Origin: Pseudomonas sp. B21-040
GTDB taxonomy: Bacteria > Pseudomonadota > Gammaproteobacteria > Pseudomonadales > Pseudomonadaceae
Length of the DNA stretch: 64,000 bases
Assembly: GCF_024748695.1 (NCBI RefSeq)
Contig: NZ_CP087176.1
Location: 3,465,501 to 3,529,500 of the forward strand
Direction: 5' to 3'
The notes under the pieces were generated by a model. The model ran no database searches, was not told the DNA's origin, and saw nothing but the letters and a program-made list of their open reading frames with translations. Position numbers and translations under genes: made by a program. Shown in pieces: positions 57,207 to 64,000 of this stretch; positions within the stretch are counted from its first letter, which is position 1; every line of letters begins with the position of its first letter.

Positions 57207-58124
57207 ATGAATCGTAATGACCTGCGTCGTGTCGACCTGAACCTGTTGATCGTTTTCGAAACATTGATGCACGAACGCAGCGTAACCCGCGCTGCAGAGA
57301 AACTGTTTCTCGGCCAGCCGGCCATCAGTGCGGCGCTCTCGCGCCTGCGTGGGCTGTTCGATGATCCGTTGTTCGTGCGCACCGGTCGCAGCATGGAGCC
57401 GTCCGCCCGGGCGGTAGAAATTTTCGCCCTGCTCTCCCCTGCACTGGATTCGATTTCCACCGCGGTCAGTCGTGCGGCGGAATTCGACCCGGCCACCAGC
57501 ACCGCGGTGTTTCGCATCGGCCTTTCGGACGATGTCGAGTTCGCCCTGCTGCCGATGCTGCTCAAGCGCCTGCGGGCCGAAGCACCGGGCATCGTCCTGG
57601 TGGTGCGCCGGGCCAATTACATTCTGATGCCAAGCCTGCTGGCCTCGGGCGAGATCTCCATTGGCGTCAGCTACACCGCCGACCTGCCGGCCAACGCCAA
57701 GCGCAAAGTACTACGTCGCAGCATGCCGAAGCTGTTGCGGGCCGACACAGTGCCGGGGCCGTTGAGCCTGGATGATTTCTGTGCACGACCGCATGCGCTG
57801 GTGTCGTTCGCTGGCGACCTGAGCGGCTTTATAGATGAAGAACTGGAAAAGCTCGGGCGCAAACGGCATGTCGTACTGGCGGTGCCGCAGTTCAACGGCC
57901 TGAGCACGCTGCTGAGCGGGACGGATATCGTCGCGACAGTGCCCGACTACACGGCCGACGCGCTGACGGCTGCCGGTGGTGTTCGGGCTGAAGATCCGCC
58001 GCTGCCGGTGCGCAGTTTTGAATTGCACATGGCCTGGCGCGGGTCGCAGGACAATGATCCGGGCGAGCGCTGGTTGCGTTCACGGATTCAGATGTTTTTT
58101 GGGGATCCGGACAGCCTGGCGTGA
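57207..58124 (+). CDS. mexT: LysR-type activator MexT
   Basis: This is a 305-residue LysR regulator. The HTH (RSVTRAAEKLFLGQPAISAA) and N-terminus MNRNDLRRVDLNLLIVFE are those I remember for MexT, and the C-terminal substrate domain has VPDYTADALTAAGGVRAEDPP. It activates mexEF-oprN. The reading is intact from the family start, so the gene looks capable of making full-length protein; in P. aeruginosa small indels decide whether mexT is active. AGGA precedes the start. Confidence 0.94.
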   Translation: MNRNDLRRVDLNLLIVFETLMHERSVTRAAEKLFLGQPAISAALSRLRGLFDDPLFVRTGRSMEPSARAVEIFALLSPALDSISTAVSRAAEFDPATSTAVFRIGLSDDVEFALLPMLLKRLRAEAPGIVLVVRRANYILMPSLLASGEISIGVSYTADLPANAKRKVLRRSMPKLLRADTVPGPLSLDDFCARPHALVSFAGDLSGFIDEELEKLGRKRHVVLAVPQFNGLSTLLSGTDIVATVPDYTADALTAAGGVRAEDPPLPVRSFELHMAWRGSQDNDPGERWLRSRIQMFFGDPDSLA

Positions 58125-58146
58125 CATACGTATGAATGTCGCCGAC

Positions 58147-58218
58147 GCTATCGCAGGCAAGCCTTGCTCCTACAGGGCCATTGCACGATATGTAGGAGCC
58201 AGGCTTGCCCGCGATAGC
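58147..58218. repeat. REP pair, GCTATCGCAGGCAAGCC type
   Basis: GCTATCGCAGGCAAGCCTTG begins at 58147 and its inverted copy, ending GCCCGCGATAGC, at 58218. The pair is located between mexT and mexE, the same family as at 20569 and 50582. Confidence 0.88.
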
Positions 58219-58332
58219 CTCACCTCGGTTTCAAGACTGATTGATGCTTTTCCAGCAACACAGAATTTCCATCAAGCCCGTTGATAGCTCACCAACGCAA
58301 GGTGCAAGCTAGAGAGCTCGCCCGAGCCTCAT

Positions 58333-58356
58333 ATCATTCCGAATGATAGTTACCTT
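58333..58356 (+). promoter_or_regulatory. Candidate MexT box upstream of mexE
   Basis: ATCA-N5-AATGAT-N4-ACCTT matches the published MexT motif layout ATCA-N5-GTCGAT-N4-ACYAT in spacing, with 11 of 15 fixed positions counted by eye. It lies 75 bases before the mexE start. The inner part ATCATTCCGAATGAT is also a near-palindrome. Confidence 0.5.
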
Positions 58357-58430
58357 CGCTTCATTCGATTCGTGAGATACACCCTCGCCGCTCATCATCC
58401 GCCCATCTCAATACATTGGCGGATGCATCC

Positions 58431-59684
58431 ATGGAACAGTCACTCAAACATTTGCGCTTCCCGTTGGCCCTGCTGGCCGTGGTGGTGATGAGCGCTTGCG
58501 GCAAGGCTCCGGAGTCTGCCGCCACCATGCCCGCGGCCAAAGTCAGTGTCGCCAAGGTGCTGGAACAACCGATCAACGAGTGGGACGAATTTACCGGGCG
58601 CCTGGAAGCCCCGGAAACGGTAGAAATTCGCCCACGAGTCTCCGGGCAGATTGATGAAGTGGCGTTCACTGAAGGCGCACTGGTCAAGAAAGGCGACTTG
58701 CTGTTCCAGATCGACCCGCGTCCGTTCCAGGCTGAGGTCCGCCGCCTCGAAGCCCTGGTCGCCCAATCCCGCGCCAATGCGACTCGCAGTGAAAACGAAG
58801 CCCAGCGCGGTGAACGCCTGCGCACCAGCAACGCGATCTCTGCCGAACTGGCCGATTCGCGTACCAGTGCCGCTCAAGAAGCCCGCGCCGCTGTCGGTGC
58901 CCTTCAGGCGCAACTGGACCTGGCCAAACTGAACCTGAGTTTCACCCGTGTCACCGCCCCGATCAGTGGTCGTGTCAGCCGTGCCGAAATCACCGCCGGC
59001 AACCTGGTGACCGCCGATACCACACCGCTGACCAGCGTCGTGTCCACCGATAAGGTCTACGCCTACTTCGACGCAGACGAGCGCGTATTCCTCAAGTACA
59101 CCCAGCTTGCCCGCCAAGGCAAACGCGGCGCCACCACCCCGGTTTACATGGGCCTGTCCAACGAAGACGGCAACCCGCATCAGGGCGTGATGAACTTCAT
59201 CGACAACCAGGTCAATCCGAAAACCGGCACCATCCGCGGTCGCGCTGTATTCGACAACACCGACGGCAGCTACACCCCGGGCCTTTATGCGCGCCTGAAA
59301 CTGGTGGGCAGCGGCACGTATTCCGCCGTGCTGATCAATGACGAAGCAGTGGGTACCGACTTGGGTAAAAAGTTTGTGCTGGTGATGGATGCCGACAACA
59401 AAACGGCCTATCGCGCCGTCGAACTGGGTCCGAAGATCGAAGGTTTGCGCATCGTGCGTAGCGGTCTGAACAAGGACGACACGGTCATCGTCAAGGGCCT
59501 GCAACGGGTTCGCCCTGGCTCGCCGGTCACCCCTGAAGTGATCCCGATGGCCAGCGAACAAACCATCGCCGCCCTGGCTCAACAACGACAAGCGCTGGAA
59601 GCCAGCAACCTGCCCCAAGTCGCACCTGCCAAGGTCGCGCCGGGTTCGGTTGTGAAACTGGCTGCTGCGACCCCACGCGGTTAA
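58431..59684 (+). CDS. mexE: RND efflux periplasmic adaptor MexE
   Basis: This is a 417-residue membrane fusion protein with a lipoprotein signal (lipobox MSAC, C23) and the lipoyl pattern EIRPRVSGQIDEVAFTEGA, coiled-coil hairpin (about 95-170) and beta domains with PISGRVSRAEITAGNLV. It joins MexF to OprN. The ATG at 58431 is preceded by GGCGGATGC; an in-frame TTG at 58416 is less likely. The last five codons precede mexF by 15 bases. Confidence 0.94.
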   Translation: MEQSLKHLRFPLALLAVVVMSACGKAPESAATMPAAKVSVAKVLEQPINEWDEFTGRLEAPETVEIRPRVSGQIDEVAFTEGALVKKGDLLFQIDPRPFQAEVRRLEALVAQSRANATRSENEAQRGERLRTSNAISAELADSRTSAAQEARAAVGALQAQLDLAKLNLSFTRVTAPISGRVSRAEITAGNLVTADTTPLTSVVSTDKVYAYFDADERVFLKYTQLARQGKRGATTPVYMGLSNEDGNPHQGVMNFIDNQVNPKTGTIRGRAVFDNTDGSYTPGLYARLKLVGSGTYSAVLINDEAVGTDLGKKFVLVMDADNKTAYRAVELGPKIEGLRIVRSGLNKDDTVIVKGLQRVRPGSPVTPEVIPMASEQTIAALAQQRQALEASNLPQVAPAKVAPGSVVKLAAATPRG

Positions 59685-59699
59685 GGGACAAAAACTCCG

Positions 59700-62600
59700 A
59701 TGAATTTTTCTCAATTCTTCATTTCACGGCCGATCTTCGCAGCGGTGCTGTCGCTGCTGATCCTGATCGCCGGCGCCATCTCGCTGTTCCAGTTGCCGAT
59801 CAGCGAATACCCGGAAGTCGTGCCGCCCACCGTTGTGGTCCGTGCCAACTTCCCGGGCGCCAACCCTAAAGTCATTGGTGAAACCGTGGCCGCTCCGCTG
59901 GAGCAAGCCATTACCGGCGTCGAGAACATGCTGTACATGTCCTCGCAGTCCACCGCCGACGGCAAAATCACCCTCACCATCACCTTCGCGCTGGGCACTG
60001 ACCTGGACAACGCGCAAGTGCAGGTGCAGAACCGCGTAACCCGCACCGAGCCCAAACTTCCAGAAGAAGTGACGCGCATCGGTATCACCGTGGACAAGGC
60101 TTCGCCCGACCTGACGATGGTTGTGCACTTGACCTCGCCGGACAAACGCTACGACATGCTCTACCTGTCCAACTACGCCCTGCTCAACATCAAGGATGAG
60201 CTGGCGCGCCTGGGGGGTGTCGGTGACGTGCAATTGTTCGGTATGGGCGATTACTCTCTGCGGGTCTGGCTCGATCCGAACAAGACCGCCTCGCGCAACC
60301 TGACAGCAACCGACGTGGTGAGCGCGATTCGCGAACAGAACCGTCAAGTGGCTGCCGGTGCACTGGGCGCGCCGCCTGCGCCGAATGCCACCGCCTTCCA
60401 GCTGTCGGTCAACACTCAAGGTCGCCTGGTTTCTGAGGAAGAGTTCGAGAACATCATCATTCGCTCCGGCGATAACGGTGAAATCACTCGCCTCAAAGAC
60501 ATTGCTCGCGTCGAACTGGGTTCCAGTCAATACGCCCTGCGTTCCTTGCTGAACAACCAACCGGCCGTGGCGATCCCGATCTTCCAGCGTCCAGGCTCCA
60601 ACGCCATCGAAATTTCCAATGAAGTTCGGGCAAAAATGGCCGAGCTGAAGAAGAACTTCCCTGAAGGCATGGATTTCAGCATCGTCTATGACCCGACGAT
60701 CTTCGTGCGCGGTTCCATCGAAGCGGTGGTTCATACCCTCTTCGAAGCGCTGATCCTCGTGGTACTGGTGGTGATCCTGTTCCTGCAAACCTGGCGCGCC
60801 TCGATCATCCCGTTGGTAGCGGTGCCGGTTTCGCTGATTGGTACGTTTGCCGTCATGCACCTGTTCGGCTTCTCGTTGAACGCCCTGTCGCTGTTCGGCC
60901 TGGTACTGGCCATCGGTATCGTGGTGGACGATGCGATCGTGGTGGTGGAGAACGTCGAGCGAAATATCGAACTGGGACTGACGCCGGTCGAAGCAACCAA
61001 GCGTGCCATGCGTGAAGTGACCGGTCCGATCATTGCCACGGCGCTGGTGCTGTGTGCAGTGTTTATCCCGGCCGCGTTCATTTCGGGCCTCACTGGCCAG
61101 TTCTACAAGCAATTCGCCTTGACCATTGCGATCTCGACCGTGATCTCGGCGTTCAACTCGCTGACCCTGTCGCCAGCACTGGCTGCCGTCTTGCTGAAAA
61201 GTCATGACGCGCCGAAAGATCGTTTCTCCAAGGTGCTGGACAAGATCTTCGGTGGCTGGTTGTTCCGTCCGTTCAACCGCTTCTTTGACAAGGCCAGCCA
61301 TGGTTATGTCGGCACGGTGGGCCGGGTTATCCGCAGCAGCGGCATCGCCCTGCTGTTGTACGCGGGCCTGATGGTGTTGACCTTCTTCGGTTTCGCCAAC
61401 ACCCCGACCGGTTTCGTACCCGGCCAGGACAAGCAATACCTGGTGGCCTTCGCTCAACTGCCGGATGCCTCGAGCCTGGACCGTACCGAAGACGTGATCA
61501 AGCGCATGTCCGACCTGGCCCTGAAACAGCCTGGCGTGGAAAGTGCGGTGGCCTTCCCGGGCCTGTCGATCAACGGTTTCACCAACAGTCCTAACGCCGG
61601 CATCGTGTTCGTGACCCTGAAACCTTTCGACGAGCGCAAAGACCCGAGCATGTCCGCGGGTGCAATCGCCGGAGCCTTGAACGGTCAGTTCGCCGGGATT
61701 CAAGAAGCCTACATGGCGATCTTCCCGCCGCCACCAGTACAAGGCCTGGGCACCATTGGTGGTTTCCGCCTGCAAATCGAAGACCGGGGCAACCTGGGCT
61801 ACGAAGAGCTGTACAAAGAAACCATGAACATCATCAACAAAAGCCACAACGTGCCGGAACTGGCCGGCCTGTTCACCAGCTACACCGTGAACGTGCCCCA
61901 GGTCGATGCTGCCATCGACCGCGAAAAAGCCAAGACCCACGGCGTCGCCGTCAGCGACATCTTCGACACCCTGCAGATCTACCTGGGTTCGCTGTATGCC
62001 AACGACTTCAACCGTTTCGGTCGTACCTATCAGGTCAACGTTCAGGCTGAGCAACAGTTCCGCCTCGAATCCGACCAGATCGGCCAGCTGAAAGTGCGTA
62101 ACAACAAAGGCGAGATGATCCCGCTGGCGACCTTCATCAAGGTCAGCGACACCTCCGGCCCAGACCGCGTGATGCACTACAACGGCTTCATCACCGCTGA
62201 AATCAACGGTGCGGCAGCCCCCGGCTACAGCTCCGGCCAGGCGGAAAAAGCCATCGAGAAACTGCTCAAGGAAGAACTTCCAAACGGCATGACCTACGAA
62301 TGGACCGACCTGACCTACCAGCAGATTCTGTCCGGCAACACTGCGCTGTTCGTGTTCCCGCTCTGCGTATTGCTGGCGTTCCTGGTACTCGCGGCGCAGT
62401 ACGAAAGCTGGAGCCTGCCACTGGCGGTGATCCTGATCGTACCAATGACGTTGCTGTCGGCCATTACCGGTGTGATCGCGTCGGGCGGCGACAACAACAT
62501 CTTCACCCAGATCGGCTTGATCGTACTGGTGGGGCTGGCCTGTAAGAACGCGATTCTGATCGTCGAGTTTGCCAAGGACAAACAGCTGGAAGGCCTCAAC

Positions 62601-62879
62601 CCGCTCGCGGCGGTGCTGGAAGCTTGCCGTCTGCGTCTGCGTCCGATCCTGATGACCTCCTTCGCGTTCATCATGGGTGTTGTGCCGCTGGTGTTCTCCA
62701 GCGGTGCCGGTGCCGAAATGCGTCACGCCATGGGTGTGGCGGTGTTCTCCGGGATGCTCGGGGTGACCTTCTTCGGTCTGTTGCTGACGCCTGTGTTCTA
62801 CGTATTGATTCGCAACTTTGTGGAACGCGGTGAAGCGCGCAAAGCGGCCAAGGCCCTGAAACTGGAGTCGCATCAATGA
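59700..62879 (+). CDS. mexF: RND multidrug efflux transporter MexF
   Basis: This is a 1059-residue proton-driven RND pump with twelve membrane helices in two halves. The first helix segment RPIFAAVLSLLILIAGAISLF, the proton-relay region LVLAIGIVVDDAIVVVENVER with paired aspartates, and the LACKNAILIVEFAKDKQLEG of helix 10 are all present. It exports chloramphenicol, fluoroquinolones and related compounds in P. aeruginosa (family knowledge). It overlaps oprN by four bases (ATGA). Confidence 0.97.
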   Translation: MNFSQFFISRPIFAAVLSLLILIAGAISLFQLPISEYPEVVPPTVVVRANFPGANPKVIGETVAAPLEQAITGVENMLYMSSQSTADGKITLTITFALGTDLDNAQVQVQNRVTRTEPKLPEEVTRIGITVDKASPDLTMVVHLTSPDKRYDMLYLSNYALLNIKDELARLGGVGDVQLFGMGDYSLRVWLDPNKTASRNLTATDVVSAIREQNRQVAAGALGAPPAPNATAFQLSVNTQGRLVSEEEFENIIIRSGDNGEITRLKDIARVELGSSQYALRSLLNNQPAVAIPIFQRPGSNAIEISNEVRAKMAELKKNFPEGMDFSIVYDPTIFVRGSIEAVVHTLFEALILVVLVVILFLQTWRASIIPLVAVPVSLIGTFAVMHLFGFSLNALSLFGLVLAIGIVVDDAIVVVENVERNIELGLTPVEATKRAMREVTGPIIATALVLCAVFIPAAFISGLTGQFYKQFALTIAISTVISAFNSLTLSPALAAVLLKSHDAPKDRFSKVLDKIFGGWLFRPFNRFFDKASHGYVGTVGRVIRSSGIALLLYAGLMVLTFFGFANTPTGFVPGQDKQYLVAFAQLPDASSLDRTEDVIKRMSDLALKQPGVESAVAFPGLSINGFTNSPNAGIVFVTLKPFDERKDPSMSAGAIAGALNGQFAGIQEAYMAIFPPPPVQGLGTIGGFRLQIEDRGNLGYEELYKETMNIINKSHNVPELAGLFTSYTVNVPQVDAAIDREKAKTHGVAVSDIFDTLQIYLGSLYANDFNRFGRTYQVNVQAEQQFRLESDQIGQLKVRNNKGEMIPLATFIKVSDTSGPDRVMHYNGFITAEINGAAAPGYSSGQAEKAIEKLLKEELPNGMTYEWTDLTYQQILSGNTALFVFPLCVLLAFLVLAAQYESWSLPLAVILIVPMTLLSAITGVIASGGDNNIFTQIGLIVLVGLACKNAILIVEFAKDKQLEGLNPLAAVLEACRLRLRPILMTSFAFIMGVVPLVFSSGAGAEMRHAMGVAVFSGMLGVTFFGLLLTPVFYVLIRNFVERGEARKAAKALKLESHQ

Positions 62880-64000
62880 GTTTTAAAGCTTTCCTGCCGA
62901 GCCTGCTGGCACTGGCCCTGAGTGCTTGTGCGGTCGGCCCGGACTATAAGACCCCAGCCACGGAGCCGGCCAACATCACCGCCGCCACCGATGGTGCTGC
63001 CGGTCAGAAAAACTTCGACCGCTCGCACTTCGAAGGCATTTGGTGGCAGCAGTTCGAGGACCCGACCCTGAACCAGTTGGTCACTCAATCACTGCAAGGC
63101 AACCGGGATTTGCGCGTGGCGTTCGCACGCTGGAAAGCGGCCCGGGCGATTCGCGATGATGTCAGCAACAACGCGATGCCGACCATCACCAGCCGAGTCA
63201 GCAGTGACCTGGGCAAGGGGCAAATCCCGGGCGAAACTACTGACCGGGTTAACAGTGAGCGCTACGACCTTGGTCTGGACATGGCGTGGGAGATCGACCT
63301 GTTTGGCCGGATCCAGCGCAACCTGGAATCCGCCAACGCGGAACAACAGGCTTTCGAAGCCGATTTGTACCAACTGCAAGTCACCATGATTGCCGAACTG
63401 GTGGATTCCTACGGTCGACTGCGCGGTGCGCAATTGCGTGAAAAGATCGCCTTGGCCAACCTGGAAAACCAGCAAGAGTCGCGCAAAATCACCATCAGCC
63501 TGCGTGATGCCGGCGTCGGCGATCAGCTCGACGTGGAGCGTGCCGACGCACGTTTGGCGTCCGTCGAAGCCAGCGTGCCGCAACTGCAGGCCGAACAGGT
63601 TCGCCAGAAAAACCGCATCGCCACCCTGCTGGGTGAGCGTCCGGAAAAGCTGACAGTCGACCTGAGCCCGAAAGATTTGCCGGCCATTGCCAAAGCGCTG
63701 CCGATTGGTGATCCGGGTGAACTGCTGCAACGTCGCCCGGACATCCTGAGCGCCGAGCGCAAACTGGCGTCTGCCACCGCCCGCATCGGCGTGGCCAAGG
63801 CTGATTTGTTCCCCCGGGTCAGCCTCAGCGGTTTCCTCGGCTTTACCGCCGGGCGCGGGTCGCAAATCGGTTCCTCGGCGGCCAACGCCTGGGCGCTGGG
63901 CCCAAGCATCACCTGGGCCGCGTTTGACCTGGGCAGTGTGAAGGCCCGTTTGCGCGGTGCCGATGCGGATGCGGAAGGCGCGCTGGCGACTTACGAGCAG
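62876..64000 (+). CDS. oprN: RND efflux outer-membrane factor OprN (cut by window end)
   Basis: The open reading begins at ATG 62876, overlapping the mexF stop, and runs off the right edge after 375 codons without a stop. The lipobox LALALSAC (C18) and AVGPDYKTPATEP mark an outer-membrane lipoprotein; WWQQFEDPTLNQLVTQSL, WEIDLFGRIQRNLESANAE and GLGERPEKL-like LLGERPEKL follow the OprM/OprN pattern. About 100 residues are missing. Confidence 0.93.
   Translation, partial: MSFKAFLPSLLALALSACAVGPDYKTPATEPANITAATDGAAGQKNFDRSHFEGIWWQQFEDPTLNQLVTQSLQGNRDLRVAFARWKAARAIRDDVSNNAMPTITSRVSSDLGKGQIPGETTDRVNSERYDLGLDMAWEIDLFGRIQRNLESANAEQQAFEADLYQLQVTMIAELVDSYGRLRGAQLREKIALANLENQQESRKITISLRDAGVGDQLDVERADARLASVEASVPQLQAEQVRQKNRIATLLGERPEKLTVDLSPKDLPAIAKALPIGDPGELLQRRPDILSAERKLASATARIGVAKADLFPRVSLSGFLGFTAGRGSQIGSSAANAWALGPSITWAAFDLGSVKARLRGADADAEGALATYEQ

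Overview
The window reads as chromosomal DNA of a Pseudomonas from the fluorescens lineage. Evidence for this is the high and even G+C coding, the mexS-mexT-mexEF-oprN locus, an aprA-type secreted protease with its ABC exporter and a family I.3 lipase, a DUF1652 protein, and many intergenic REP elements with a REP-associated transposase relic. I see no prophage, plasmid, integron or CRISPR array.

Layout. 0.3-2.9 kb: acnB, with two identical palindromes upstream. 3.0-6.3 kb: a polyamine/amine catabolic cassette (glutamine synthetase-like ligase, XRE-cupin repressor, FAD amine oxidase) behind a perfect palindromic operator. 6.4-11.3 kb: a patatin, a decayed hypothetical gene, an AI-2E-type permease, a YcaC-like hydrolase and an OprD porin. 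11.3-20.4 kb: a complete selenocysteine module on the minus strand, fdnG(UGA)-fdnH-fdnI-fdhE-selA-selB followed by tRNA-Sec. The formate dehydrogenase alpha subunit is interrupted in frame by UGA, with a SECIS-like hairpin directly behind it. Only selD is missing from the window. 20.6-28.5 kb: PatB/MalY lyase, Na+/H+ antiporter, hemerythrin, a double-PAS hybrid kinase, a DJ-1/PfpI protein and a zeta-toxin-like P-loop protein.

28.6-32.6 kb: a translationally coupled DNA-repair pair, a FAN1-type VRR nuclease followed by an iron-sulphur DEAH helicase. 33.0-41.7 kb: the secreted exoenzyme operon aprA-aprI-aprD-aprE-aprF-lipase, in which the type I exporter serves protease and lipase. 42.1-42.6 kb: REP pair plus frameshifted RAYT. 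42.7-46.5 kb: a second polyamine-like cassette (PotF-type binding protein, cupin, FAD oxidase, SnoaL-AraC regulator). 46.7-55.4 kb: DUF1652 with a tiny coupled leader ORF, a UvrD-like helicase with a glycine-every-four N-terminal extension, pirin, phosphoglucomutase, a MocR-type regulator and an unrecognised 486-residue protein. 55.9-64.0 kb: mexS, mexT and mexEF-oprN, a multidrug efflux locus whose last gene runs off the window.

The items that best merit a second look are the unknown protein paired with a MocR regulator, the glycine-periodic helicase extension, the coupled seven-codon leader ORF, the orphan zeta-like protein, the SnoaL-AraC fusion, and the two palindromic operator sets. Starts were chosen from Shine-Dalgarno fit, overlap with neighbours and remembered family N-termini. 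No database search was possible.
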